From NCBI RefSeq assembly GCF_029813835.1, contig NZ_JARVKV010000001.1, positions 1 to 64,000 on the forward strand: a stretch of DNA of 64,000 nt, in the 5' to 3' direction. The position numbers and the translations under genes are program-made. The notes under the pieces were generated by a model. That model did no database searches and was not told the DNA's origin. It saw only the letters and a program-made list of their open reading frames with translations. This DNA is from Streptomyces sp. DH37. GTDB taxonomy: Bacteria; Actinomycetota; Actinomycetes; Streptomycetales; Streptomycetaceae. Below, in pieces: positions 8,227 to 17,916 of this stretch (positions within the stretch are counted from its first letter, which is position 1; every line of letters begins with the position of its first letter).

Positions 8227-9213
8227 ATGAGCAACGCACTGGCGATCGCCACGGTCACCCAGGCGCTCGCCCTGCTGATCGAGCACAACCTGCGCCCCGA
8301 CATCGACCTGCAGGTCGCGGTGAAGACCGAACGGCCCCCGGCGGAGGTCACCGGCGACCCGGTCATCACCGTCTTCCTCCACCAGGTCGTCCCCAACACC
8401 TCCCGGCGCAACGACGACCTGCCCACCCGCGCCCCGGACGGCACGCTGCTCAAGCGCCCGGTCGCGGCCCTGGACCTGCACTACCTGATCAGTGCCTACG
8501 GCAGTGAGAGGGAACTGGTCGGACAGCGGCTCATCGGCTCCGTGGTGCGCACCCTGCACGAGTTCCCGGTCCTGCCGAAGGCGCTGATCGAGGAGGCCGC
8601 GCAGCGGCCCTACCTGGCGGGCAGCGACCTCGCGCAGGCGGTCCAGCGGGTGCGCCTCACACCGGTCCGGATGGACCTCGAGGAGGCCTCGAAGCTGTGG
8701 GGGATGCTCCACCAGACGCCGTACTCGCTGTCGGTCGCCTACCAGGCCTCCCTGGTGCTGATCGAGGGCCGCGAGCAGCCCGTCGTACCCAGGCCGGTCC
8801 AGCGGCACACGGTGCGCGCGCTGCCCTTCGGCGCCCCGGGCGCACCGGAACCCCCGGGACCGTCCGGCGCCGACGCGGCGGTGCCCGCCGGAGCCGCCGC
8901 GGGACGCGCGTCCGGAACCGCCGCCCGGCAGGTGGCCGCCCGGGCGAGCCGGACGAGCGGCCTGGCCGCCAGGACCGCCGCGCCCGCGCCCCCGGAGGAA
9001 GCGGACGGCGGGACCGACCGGAAGGGGACCGACGCGGCGGCCCCCGCCAAGAAGGCCGCTGCCGGCAGGCGGCGCACCACGGCCAAGGCCACCGCCTCGC
9101 GGTCCCGTGCGCGCAAGTCACCCGGCACCGGCTCCGCGCGCGGCGGCGGGAGTGCGCCGGGCGGCGGGCGCGCCGGGGGCGACAGGGGCGACGAGCGCGG
9201 CCGGGAGGGCTGA
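8227..9213 (+). CDS. cis16: DUF4255 tail terminator/cap protein with basic tail
   Basis: A 328-residue protein whose first ~190 residues match the DUF4255 (Pvc16 N-terminal) family: SNALAIATVTQALALLIEHNL, DPVITVFLHQVVPNTSRRND, LDLHYLISAYGSE and PYSLSVAYQASLVLIEG. In Afp and PVC this protein caps the distal end of tube and sheath. Residues about 200-328 form an Ala/Pro tail that becomes strongly basic (AAPAKKAAAGRRRTTAKA, then SRSRARKS), like a histone H1 tail, and then Gly-rich. That tail is not needed for the cap fold and its role is unknown. The gene is preceded by GAGGAG and followed by the ATPase gene after 6 bp. Confidence 0.92.
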   Translation: MSNALAIATVTQALALLIEHNLRPDIDLQVAVKTERPPAEVTGDPVITVFLHQVVPNTSRRNDDLPTRAPDGTLLKRPVAALDLHYLISAYGSERELVGQRLIGSVVRTLHEFPVLPKALIEEAAQRPYLAGSDLAQAVQRVRLTPVRMDLEEASKLWGMLHQTPYSLSVAYQASLVLIEGREQPVVPRPVQRHTVRALPFGAPGAPEPPGPSGADAAVPAGAAAGRASGTAARQVAARASRTSGLAARTAAPAPPEEADGGTDRKGTDAAAPAKKAAAGRRRTTAKATASRSRARKSPGTGSARGGGSAPGGGRAGGDRGDERGREG

Positions 9214-9219
9214 GAAGCG

Positions 9220-11211
9220 GTGACGGCGACGGGGGCGGGCGAGCACATGGACGGCACTTCCGGCGGGGCGGACGCGGCCGAGGGCGCGGCGCTGGCCGCC
9301 GCCATGCGCTCCGTCCTGGCCCGCCTCGACGCCCACGCCACCCGCGTCCGCCCGGACACCGGGGCGGCGGACGAGCCCGCCGCCCCGCCGCGCGCCGCGG
9401 ACGCCCCCGAACCCGCCGCGCTCGGCGCGCTCGTCCGGTGCTTCGGGCTGACCCCCTTCGAACGCGAGATCGTCCTGCTGCTGGCCGCCGCCGAACTGGA
9501 GCCCACCACCGGCAGCCGGTGCGCCGCCGCGAGCGGCGACCCCCAGCGCGCGCACCCCACCTTCTCCCTCGCGCTCGCCGCCCTCGGCGAGCCCCACTGG
9601 AGCGCCCTCACCCCCGTCGCACCGCTGCGCCGCTGGCGCCTGGCCGAACTCGACGACGAGACCCGGCTGACCACCACCCGCATCCGCCTGGACGAGCGCG
9701 TCCTGCACTTCCTCGTCGGCTCCCCGTACCTGGACGCGCGACTGCACGGCATGCTCTCCCGCGTCCCCGCCCCCGACGCGCTGCCGCCGTCGTACGAGCG
9801 CGCCGCGGACCGCGTCGCCGGGGTCTGGGGCGCCGCCGGGCCCGGTGCGCCGCCGAGGGCGGAGCTCACCGGCGGCGACCGGCGCAGCCGCCACGACATC
9901 GCCGCGGCCGCCGCCCACCGCTCCGGCCTCGGCCTCTACGCCCTGGACGCCGAGGACCTGCCCACCGACCACACCGAACGCGACCGCCTCGCCCGGCTGT
10001 GGCAGCGCGAGGCGATCCTGCTGCCCGCCGCCCTCCTGCTGGAGACCGGCGAGCCGGACCGCGAACAGAGCGCCGCGGCGGACGCGTTCGTCGCCTCCGC
10101 CGCCGTACCGCTGGTGGTCTCCGGCCCCGACCCCCGGAACAGCGACAGGACACGGGCCGAGCGGGTCACCGTGCCGGCGCTGGGCGACGAGGAGCAGCTC
10201 GGCCTGTGGGCCGACGCCCTCGCCGGCGTGCCGGGGATCGAGGAGCGGCGGCTGCGCGGGCTGGTGGCCCAGTTCGTGCTCCCGCCGCACGTGATCCGCT
10301 CCGCCGCCGCGACCGTGCGCCGGGAGGCGGGGGAGGCCGGGGAGGACGCCGACCCCTCCGCGCTGGCCTGGCGGGCCGGGCTCGCCGAGGCCCGTGTCGG
10401 CCTGGACGGACCGGGCCGCCGCGTCGAGCCGGAGGCCGGCTGGGACGACCTGGTCCTCCCCGCGCACCAGGTGCGCGTCCTGCGCGAGATCGTCGCGCAC
10501 GTACGGCAGCGCGGCACCGTCCACCAGGAGTGGGGCTTCGCCCGCACCCTGCGCCGGGGGCTGGGGGTCACGGCCCTGTTCGCGGGCGGCTCGGGCACCG
10601 GGAAGACCCTGGCCGCCGAGGTGATGGCCCGCGAACTGGGGCTGGACCTGTTCGTCGTCGACCTCTCCCAGGTCGTCTCCAAGTACATCGGCGAGACCGA
10701 GAAGAACCTGCGCCGGGTCTTCGACGCCGCCGAGCGTGGCGGCGCGCTGCTGCTGTTCGACGAGGCCGACGCCCTCTTCGGCAAGCGCAGCGAGGTCAAG
10801 GACAGCCACGACCGCTACGCCAACCTGGAGGTCTCCTACCTGCTGATGCGGATGGAGGCCTACCGGGGCCTGGCGATCCTCACCACCAACATGAAGAAGG
10901 CGCTCGACACGGCCTTCATGCGCCGCATCCGCTTCGTCGTCGACTTCCCCTTCCCCGGCGAGGCCGAACGCGCCGAGATCTGGCGCCGGGTACTGCCCGA
11001 GCGCGCCCCGGCCGAGGGCGTCGACCCGGAGCTGCTGGCGCGGCTGACGGTCGCGGGCGGCTCGATCCGCAACATCGCCCTGTCCGCCGCCTTCCTGGCC
11101 GCCGAGGAGGGCGACGCGCTGCGGATGCGGCACATGCTCGCGGCGGCGCGCACCGAGTACCTGAAGCTGGAGCGCTCCCTGACGCCCTCGGAGGTCCGCG
11201 GATGGGTGTGA
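9220..11211 (+). CDS. cis15: AAA+ ATPase of the injection system
   Basis: A 663-residue AAA+ ATPase, counterpart of Afp15/Pvc15. The Walker A motif GGSGTGKT is at residues 456-463, Walker B LLLFDEAD with D514/E515, sensor 1 ILTTNMKKALD, and arginine-finger region AFMRRIRFVVDFPFP. The ~430-residue N-terminal part (winged-helix-like, then a degenerate ATPase-like region with LPAALLLETG) is typical of this family. Homologues are needed for particle assembly, probably remodelling sheath or tape-measure protein, but are not part of the mature particle. GTG 9220 is the chosen start; ATG 9247 is possible. The stop overlaps the next gene by 10 nt. Confidence 0.94.
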   Translation: MTATGAGEHMDGTSGGADAAEGAALAAAMRSVLARLDAHATRVRPDTGAADEPAAPPRAADAPEPAALGALVRCFGLTPFEREIVLLLAAAELEPTTGSRCAAASGDPQRAHPTFSLALAALGEPHWSALTPVAPLRRWRLAELDDETRLTTTRIRLDERVLHFLVGSPYLDARLHGMLSRVPAPDALPPSYERAADRVAGVWGAAGPGAPPRAELTGGDRRSRHDIAAAAAHRSGLGLYALDAEDLPTDHTERDRLARLWQREAILLPAALLLETGEPDREQSAAADAFVASAAVPLVVSGPDPRNSDRTRAERVTVPALGDEEQLGLWADALAGVPGIEERRLRGLVAQFVLPPHVIRSAAATVRREAGEAGEDADPSALAWRAGLAEARVGLDGPGRRVEPEAGWDDLVLPAHQVRVLREIVAHVRQRGTVHQEWGFARTLRRGLGVTALFAGGSGTGKTLAAEVMARELGLDLFVVDLSQVVSKYIGETEKNLRRVFDAAERGGALLLFDEADALFGKRSEVKDSHDRYANLEVSYLLMRMEAYRGLAILTTNMKKALDTAFMRRIRFVVDFPFPGEAERAEIWRRVLPERAPAEGVDPELLARLTVAGGSIRNIALSAAFLAAEEGDALRMRHMLAAARTEYLKLERSLTPSEVRGWV

Positions 11212-11546
11212 ACGAGACACCGCGCGACGCGGCGCGGGACACAGCGCGGGACACGGTGGTCCGGGTGGACATCGGCGAGCTGGTGCTCGACGGCTTCGGC
11301 CCACGGGTGGACCCCGTGCGGGTCGCGGCGGCGTTCGAGGCGGAGCTGACCCGGCTGGTCCGGGAGCGCGGCGTGCCGCTGGCGGCGGACGGCGAGGGAC
11401 GCGCGCTGGAGGCGCTGTCGGGCCTGCCGCCGCTGCCCGCCACCACCTCACCGGCCCGCCTCGGCGAAGCGCTGGCCCGTGCGGTGCACGCGGGACTGTC
11501 GGGGCGCGGCGAGGCGGGGCCCGCGCAGCGGAGGGGGCGCCGATGA
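11202..11546 (+). CDS. small eCIS-associated protein, unknown function
   Basis: A 114-residue protein beginning MGVNETPRDAARDTARDTVV, then VRVDIGELVLDGFGPRVDPVRVAAAFEAELTRLV. Short proteins with an I.(E/R)LVLDG segment followed by an amphipathic helix occur between the AAA+ gene and DUF4157 gene in actinobacterial eCIS loci, but no function is known to me. It overlaps the ATPase gene by 10 nt and its stop overlaps the DUF4157 start (ATGA), so its translation is tightly coupled to both. The repeated ARDT near the N-terminus comes from a short DNA repeat. A chaperone or adaptor for the toxin is possible on context alone. Confidence 0.72.
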   Translation: MGVNETPRDAARDTARDTVVRVDIGELVLDGFGPRVDPVRVAAAFEAELTRLVRERGVPLAADGEGRALEALSGLPPLPATTSPARLGEALARAVHAGLSGRGEAGPAQRRGRR

Positions 11547-14500
11547 GTTCGCACACCACGTCACGGGATCCCCGTTCCGCCCGGGAGGCCAGGCGGCGCA
11601 GGCGCGGGGGGCGTCAGGCCGGGACCCCCGTGCCCGAGCCGAAGGAGATCGTCGGCGGCGCCGGCCGGCCGCTGGACGTGAGCGTGCGCCGCGAGCTGGA
11701 GGAGCGGCTCGGCCACGACCTGGGCCGCGTACGCCTGCACACCGACCGGGACGCCGCCGCCCTCACCGACCTCCTCGGCGCGGACGCCGTCGCCGTCGGT
11801 CAGGACGTCCTCTTCCGCGAGGGCGCGTACCGCCCCGGCACCGCCGAGGGCATGCGCCTGCTCGCCCACGAACTGCTCCACACCGTCCAGAACCCCGACG
11901 GCCTGGGCGCCCTCCGCGCCGGCCGCGACCTGGGCGCGGTGAGCCTGCCGCAGCAGACGGTGGAGCGCGAGGCCGAGGCGGCGGCACAGGAGTCCGTGCG
12001 CGACGGCGGACCGTACGCGGCGGCGGAGCGCGTCGAGGAGGGCCGGGCGACGCCGGGCTGGCTGCGCTACGCCACGGTGGACGCCGACCGGCGGCGGCTG
12101 GAGCAGATCGACCCGGCGACGCTGCTCGACCGGTTGACGAACGGCGTCCTGCGCTCGCTGCGCGGCGATCCGCAGGACCGCTCCAAACGCGTACGCACGC
12201 AACTCGCCCGGTTCTCGCCGGAGATGCGGGAGGCCGTTCTCGACCGGCTGGAGACGCGGCTGCTCTCCTCGGAGATCGACCGGCTGATCGAGCTGGTCGA
12301 GGAGACCGAGGACGGCGGCCCGCCCGAGCCGGAGGCGCTCGGCGCGCCCGAGGCCGTCCCGGACGCCACCGGACAGCTGGAGGAGGAACGGGAGGCCGCC
12401 GAATCCGCCGGTCGGCGGCGGGCGGAGGACGAGTGGCCGCGCGACGGACAGCGCGGTGACATCCGGGACGGACAGGACGTCGAGCGGAGCGGCGGAGCGC
12501 GCCCGGACGAGGAGCGGCGGGACCGCGAACGGCCCACCGGGCGGGACGAGCACGGGAGGACCGCTCCGGAGCCGCCGGACCGGCGGCGGAGCGGTCGCGG
12601 CGACGCAGGCGCGGAGCGTCCGGCGGCGCGGCGGTCCACCGGGCGCCCCGAGGGATCGGGGCGGCCCACCGGAGGCACGGGGCCGTCAGGGGCGGGCGGC
12701 AGCCGTGGCACGGCCGCGGGAGGCGGATCCGCCCGGTCCCGGCCGCAGGACCGGAGCGGTACGGGCGGCCGGTCCGGGAACTCCGGAGCCGGCGGCGCTC
12801 CGGCGGCGAGCGAGGAGGAGTCCGCCGCCAGGAACCGCCCCGGAGCCGTGGAGTCCCTGGTCGCGGGTCGGCAGCCGGACCGGGCGGACGGACGGGACGT
12901 GCGCGACGGCGAGCGGGCCGGCGTGGAGCCCGGCCCCCTGCTGAGGACGGCCGACCCCGGCGGCCGCAGCACGCTCGAAGGGAAGCGCCCCCAGGACGAA
13001 GCGGCGCTCGCGGAGGACGAGCCGATCGGCCTGGACCCCGGCCCGGGCGGTGGGTCCGGGGCGCTCGAAGGACTCGGGGACGAGCGGGCCGCCGACCGAG
13101 ACAGCGCCTGGACCATCGAGCTCAAACCCGAGGACTTCCTCCCCGCCACCGATCCCGACGTCTCCGGAGTACCGACCGCCGACGAGATCGCGCCCGGCTC
13201 GGACGCCGGCCGGCGGATGCCGAGCTTCCCCGAACCGCCCGCCACCACGGCCGAACAGGTGCAGGCGCGGCGGGACGAGGAGGACGCCGAAGAGGATGCC
13301 GAGGAGGCCGCCGAAGAGGACACGGAAGGCGCCGGACTCGCCGGACCGGCGCCCGGCGACGCGTCCACCTCCCCGGCGACCGGTGCCGAAGCAGGGAACC
13401 GTACGTCGCGCGGTCTCCGCACCGGGACGCCGGCCGAGCGGGGGGCCGACCCGCGCCCCTCGGCCTCCGGCACCGCCGGCGACCGCGCCGAAGCCCCCGA
13501 ACCGAAGCCCGGCCCCGTGGCTCCCGGGGGCGCGCGGCAGGAGGAGGAGCAGCCCGAACCGGCGGGGGACCCGGAACCGGAGGCGGCCGACGCGGGCGGC
13601 GCGAAGGACGAGGCGACGGAGTCCGGGACTTCCGGCACCACCGGTGCCGACGCCTCCTCCGGCACGGCCACCGCGTCCCCCGCGCCGGCGCCGAGCGCGT
13701 ACCCCCCGGGGGCGCCTTCGGGGGGCGGCGCCGGTGCGACGGCTCCAGGGCCGGCGACGGACACTCCGGCCGAGGCGTCCCCGGCCCGGGACACCCACGT
13801 CTCGGGTGCGGACGGCGGTGACGGCTCCGCCACCGGCACCACGCCGGAGGGCGGGGCGGACTCCCGGCAGCGGCAGGAGCCCGCGGCTCCGGTTCCGGCT
13901 CCGGCTCCGGCGCCCCGGCCCGAGCCTGCGTCCGCGCCGCCGTCCGGCTCCAGGCCCTCGCGGTCGGTCAGGGGCGGCGGTGGCACCCGGAGCGCCTCGG
14001 GTGGAGGTGGGGGCGGAGGAGGCGGCGCACGGCCCGCCGCCTCGCCCCGGCCGAAGAAGGAGCCCGCGGCCCCCAGCCTGTCGCAGGTGACACCGGAGGC
14101 CGGGCTCTCCACCGCGGCGAAGCTCACACCGCACCGCGCCCTCGAAGCACTGGGCGGCGTGAACGGGGCGGTCGACAAGACGGTCGGCGACGAGCACCGG
14201 GCCCTCCAGGACGCACCGCCGACGACGGAACGGCCCGCGGGCGCCCCGCAGACCCTGCACGGCGCGCCGGAGACCTCGGCCCCGGGCCGGTACTCCGGCG
14301 ACCCGGCCGCCCGGGTCGACGCCCCCGAGAAGAGGAAGGCCGAGGTCACGGGGGACAGGACCCCGGAGGGTGGCGTCCCGGGGGAGGACATCGAGGAGCC
14401 CGGCACCCTCCAGGGCCTGCTGGCGGGCGGGGCCCAGCTCGTCGTGGGCGCGATCAACGGCGTCGCCGACTTCTTCGGCGCCGACGAGGACGTCATCGAC

Positions 14501-17500
14501 TCCGACGCCGTGGTCCGGTGGATCCTCGACCTGCCCACCGAGGACGAGATGCTGACCCGGGCGGACGTCGGCACGGCGCCCGGGGTGGGCCTGCGGGGGG
14601 AGACCGACGGGCGCGCCGACGAGCAGGGCGGGGAACTCGACGGCAAGGGCCGCGAACTCCACGCCTCCGGCCGCGACGACGCCGGACGCCCTCTGGGTGA
14701 GGACCGGATCTACCCCGACGTGCCCCGGGAGACGCTGGAGGCGAAGGTCCCGGGCGGGAAGGGACAGGGCGGCGGGGCCGGCGGGGGCGGCGGGCCGTCC
14801 GTGGGCGGCCGCATCCCCCCGGAGGCCGTGTCCGCCGTGGCGGAGCACGAGCGCGGGCCCCAGCTCCGGGCCGCGTTCGCCGACGGGCAGAAGCAGATGT
14901 CCGACGAGCGGCAGGCCAAGGACAGGGGATTCCGGGAGTCCCAGGAGCGCCACAGGCAGCGGGTTCGCGGCGAGGTCGAGGGCAACACCCGTACGCAGGC
15001 CGCCGAGCGCCGGAAGACCAGGGCCGAGGTGGACGCTTCCCGCGCGCAGTGGCGCAGGGAGCAGGACGACGCACTCGACTCACTCGGCACCGGGAAGACC
15101 GAGAGGATCGAGAGAATCCGCAAGGACGTCAAGGACAAGGAGGAGCAGACCGACAAGGACGCCGAGGAGCACCGGAAGAAGAAGCAGGAGGACATCGGCA
15201 AGGAGAAGGAGAAGGCCGAGAAGGACGCCAGGAACAAGCGGGACACGGCCAGGAGCGACTCCGGCAACTGGCTCACCAAGGCGTTCGACTGGATCCGCGA
15301 CAAGCTCATCGAGCTGAAGAACGCGATCGTCGGCTTCTTCCGAGCCGCCCGCGAGGCGGTCACCAGCCTCATCAAGGACTTCAAGGGGACCGTCACCGGC
15401 TGGATCGAGGCGGCCCGGCAGTTCATCGTCGACAAGTTCGAGGAGTTCACCGAGGCCCTGGTCCGGTTGGGCAAGGACCTCCTCGACGCGATCGTCGGGA
15501 TCGCGAACCGGCTGCGCGCCCTCGTCATCCGCATCCGGGACGCGGCGATCGCCCTGGTCAACCGGATCGCGGACGAGCTGAAGCGGATCGTCACCGACCT
15601 CCTCGACGACATCGGCAAGATCCTCGGCGACCTCCTCGACGCCCTGCGGGAAGGCCTCCGGACGGCGGTCGAGGCCGTCAAGGGCGCGCTCAAGGGCATC
15701 ATGGACTTCGCCACGGGCCTGCTCAACGCCCTGGGCGAGTGGGCGGTGATCGCCGCCGACATCCTCTCCGACCCGGGCGGCTGGCTCAGCGGCGCCAAGG
15801 CCTCGGCGGAGGACGGCGCCAGGAACCACCTGTTCCGGGAAGTCACCTCGGCGATCAGGAACTGGTTCAACGAGAAGATCCAGGAGATCCTGGGGCTTCC
15901 CGGGGCCGTCTTCGACAAGCTGATCGGCGGGGGCGTCAGCCGGGAGCGGATGGCCGAGGAGGCGTGGGACGCGGCCCTGCCCCAACTCCCGCTCATCATC
16001 GGCGAGATCATCATCACCAAGGTCGTCGCCAAGCTGATCCCCGGCGCCGGCTGGGTGATGGCGATCATCGACGCGCTCAAGGCCGCCTGGGGCGCGCTGA
16101 GCGAGATCCTGCAGGCCTTCGGCGCCTTCATGGACTACCTCAAGGCCGTCAGGGGCGGCAACGCCGGCGTGCTGTTCGCCAAGGCCGTGGCCTCGGGTGT
16201 GGTGGCCCTGCTGGAACTGGCCTACCAGGCCCTGCTCAGCGGCATCGGCAAGTACGTGGGCAAGGTCGGCGACCGGCTGAAGGGCGTCGCGGAGGCTCTC
16301 GGGAAGCCCGGCTCCAAGGGCGGGAGCAAGCCGGAGGACCCCGACGAGCCCCGGGCGACGGACAGGCCGAAGGACGCCCCGGGGAACCGGCCCGACCCGA
16401 AGGAGGAGGCGGGGAGGGCGCAGGAGCGCGCGCGCCGGGCGAACGCCGACCTGGCGAAGAAGCGTACGCCGCCCCGGCCGGCGCGCCCCCGTCCGCAGAC
16501 CCGTCCGACCCGGCGGCCCGGCACCCGCCGCCCGGACGACCGCTCCCGTACGGACAGGCCCGACCGCCGCACCCGGGACACCGGCCGGGACCGCGGTCAG
16601 GGCCGCGACCGGACCCGTCCGCGCCGCGAGACGGAAGGCACGAAGCCCACCACCCCGCGCCGGCGCCGTACTTCCCCGGAGAGCCGCGCCGCGAACCGCG
16701 CGCAGCAGACGGTCAAGGCCGCCCGGAACCGCATCCGCAGGGCCAGGCAGGCCCTGGCCCGCAAGGACCGCGACGGCCGCCTCGGCCGTTCCCTGGACGA
16801 CACCGCCCGCCGCGTGCGCGACGCGTACGAGCGCCGCCGCGACCTCCTGCGCGACCAGCGCAGGCGCCGCCGGGAACAGAGGCGCCGACTCCGCGACCGG
16901 CGCCGGAGGAACGAGAACTCCAGGCAGTTCAAGGAAGACCGCCTTCGGAGGGTCGTGCCGCGCATCCGAAGGACGCTGAGGCCCCTGCTGCGCAGGGGTG
17001 TTCCGCCCCGTGTCCTGCTCGGCGTCCTCTCGGTCCTGCGGGCGTGGCACAGGCTCACCTCCCTCGAACGTCGGGGGCGTGGCAGCGGGGGGATCTGGGC
17101 CGGGCTCAATCCCGAGGAGCGGACCAACGAGTACGTCGAGACGGACCCGACGCAGGAGCCGGAGAGACAGAGGAGGGCGCGGGAGGCCGGGGACGGGGAA
17201 GGAACCGATGCCGGGGAGCGGGAGAGGCGGAGGTCCGAGCGGGAGGCCGGGGAGACGGAAGCCGCCGCACGCGCGTTGCGCGGTGCCCCTGGAGACGTCC
17301 GTCTCGCCGAACCGCGTCCCGCGGAGGACCGAGACGAAGGACTCGTCCCGATGTCGGGAAAGGTCCTGCTGGTCGGTGAAGGGAACCTGACCTTCACCGA
17401 GGCGAACCTCACGCTCAACCGCAACCTGCCCTCGAACCTGACCGCGACCGTCTACGAAAAGGAGGAGGACGTCAAGGAAGCCGCCACCCTGCGGCGAGCG

Positions 17501-17908
17501 CAGGAGTTGCGGAACAAGGGGGTGAATGTCGAGTACAACGTGGACGCGACGAAACTCGATGCCCGTCGGCCCCGGATCCTGTACGACAACATCGTCTGGA
17601 TGTTCCCGCACCCCGGCGGCAGCCGGGCCCACGTCACGAGCAGGGGCCAGGAACTGCTGAGGAATTTCCTGTCGAGTGCCCAGAAGGTGCTGGCCCCCGG
17701 AGGAAGAATATCCGTGACCCTCAAGAGCGATTGGTATGTGAAGAGATGGAAGCCGGGCAGCATCGGCAAAGGAGTCGGGTTGCGGCTGGTTGAGGAGAGG
17801 CCGTTCAGCCAGGGTGAATATCCGGGTTACTCTCACGAGAGGACGGCGTCGGGAGCCAGACCTGCCGATGTTTCCAGCGGCATAACATTCATCTTCGCAA
17901 AACCCTGA
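11543..17908 (+). CDS. giant DUF4157 eCIS toxin with C-terminal BMT5-like methyltransferase domain
   Basis: A 2121-residue multidomain protein. Residues about 25-130 are DUF4157, the eCIS core domain, with a metalloprotease-like HELLH at 109-113. Residues about 250-850 are disordered and Pro/Gly/Glu/Arg-rich. Residues about 1120-1240 are charged and coiled-coil prone. Residues about 1245-1590 are long amphipathic and hydrophobic helices, a likely translocation region. Residues about 1600-1880 are a very Arg-rich linker. Residues 1937-2121 contain LLVGEGNLTFTEA, DATKLD, IVWMFPHPGG, LLRNFLSSAQKVLAPGG and YPGYSHERT, matching the order of motifs in BMT5/DUF2431 rRNA uridine methyltransferases. 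GC drops visibly in this last domain, consistent with toxin-tip exchange. The protein is probably loaded into or processed by the injection particle. Confidence 0.88.
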   Translation: MSSHTTSRDPRSAREARRRRRGGRQAGTPVPEPKEIVGGAGRPLDVSVRRELEERLGHDLGRVRLHTDRDAAALTDLLGADAVAVGQDVLFREGAYRPGTAEGMRLLAHELLHTVQNPDGLGALRAGRDLGAVSLPQQTVEREAEAAAQESVRDGGPYAAAERVEEGRATPGWLRYATVDADRRRLEQIDPATLLDRLTNGVLRSLRGDPQDRSKRVRTQLARFSPEMREAVLDRLETRLLSSEIDRLIELVEETEDGGPPEPEALGAPEAVPDATGQLEEEREAAESAGRRRAEDEWPRDGQRGDIRDGQDVERSGGARPDEERRDRERPTGRDEHGRTAPEPPDRRRSGRGDAGAERPAARRSTGRPEGSGRPTGGTGPSGAGGSRGTAAGGGSARSRPQDRSGTGGRSGNSGAGGAPAASEEESAARNRPGAVESLVAGRQPDRADGRDVRDGERAGVEPGPLLRTADPGGRSTLEGKRPQDEAALAEDEPIGLDPGPGGGSGALEGLGDERAADRDSAWTIELKPEDFLPATDPDVSGVPTADEIAPGSDAGRRMPSFPEPPATTAEQVQARRDEEDAEEDAEEAAEEDTEGAGLAGPAPGDASTSPATGAEAGNRTSRGLRTGTPAERGADPRPSASGTAGDRAEAPEPKPGPVAPGGARQEEEQPEPAGDPEPEAADAGGAKDEATESGTSGTTGADASSGTATASPAPAPSAYPPGAPSGGGAGATAPGPATDTPAEASPARDTHVSGADGGDGSATGTTPEGGADSRQRQEPAAPVPAPAPAPRPEPASAPPSGSRPSRSVRGGGGTRSASGGGGGGGGGARPAASPRPKKEPAAPSLSQVTPEAGLSTAAKLTPHRALEALGGVNGAVDKTVGDEHRALQDAPPTTERPAGAPQTLHGAPETSAPGRYSGDPAARVDAPEKRKAEVTGDRTPEGGVPGEDIEEPGTLQGLLAGGAQLVVGAINGVADFFGADEDVIDSDAVVRWILDLPTEDEMLTRADVGTAPGVGLRGETDGRADEQGGELDGKGRELHASGRDDAGRPLGEDRIYPDVPRETLEAKVPGGKGQGGGAGGGGGPSVGGRIPPEAVSAVAEHERGPQLRAAFADGQKQMSDERQAKDRGFRESQERHRQRVRGEVEGNTRTQAAERRKTRAEVDASRAQWRREQDDALDSLGTGKTERIERIRKDVKDKEEQTDKDAEEHRKKKQEDIGKEKEKAEKDARNKRDTARSDSGNWLTKAFDWIRDKLIELKNAIVGFFRAAREAVTSLIKDFKGTVTGWIEAARQFIVDKFEEFTEALVRLGKDLLDAIVGIANRLRALVIRIRDAAIALVNRIADELKRIVTDLLDDIGKILGDLLDALREGLRTAVEAVKGALKGIMDFATGLLNALGEWAVIAADILSDPGGWLSGAKASAEDGARNHLFREVTSAIRNWFNEKIQEILGLPGAVFDKLIGGGVSRERMAEEAWDAALPQLPLIIGEIIITKVVAKLIPGAGWVMAIIDALKAAWGALSEILQAFGAFMDYLKAVRGGNAGVLFAKAVASGVVALLELAYQALLSGIGKYVGKVGDRLKGVAEALGKPGSKGGSKPEDPDEPRATDRPKDAPGNRPDPKEEAGRAQERARRANADLAKKRTPPRPARPRPQTRPTRRPGTRRPDDRSRTDRPDRRTRDTGRDRGQGRDRTRPRRETEGTKPTTPRRRRTSPESRAANRAQQTVKAARNRIRRARQALARKDRDGRLGRSLDDTARRVRDAYERRRDLLRDQRRRRREQRRRLRDRRRRNENSRQFKEDRLRRVVPRIRRTLRPLLRRGVPPRVLLGVLSVLRAWHRLTSLERRGRGSGGIWAGLNPEERTNEYVETDPTQEPERQRRAREAGDGEGTDAGERERRRSEREAGETEAAARALRGAPGDVRLAEPRPAEDRDEGLVPMSGKVLLVGEGNLTFTEANLTLNRNLPSNLTATVYEKEEDVKEAATLRRAQELRNKGVNVEYNVDATKLDARRPRILYDNIVWMFPHPGGSRAHVTSRGQELLRNFLSSAQKVLAPGGRISVTLKSDWYVKRWKPGSIGKGVGLRLVEERPFSQGEYPGYSHERTASGARPADVSSGITFIFAKP

Positions 17909-17916
17909 GGACTGTG

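Noticed and set aside
17351..17908. The methyltransferase-like domain as an independent gene starting at the internal ATG
   Set aside because: The frame is continuous with the DUF4157 protein and no ribosome site precedes the ATG. A fused toxin tip is the usual layout, though internal initiation is not excluded.
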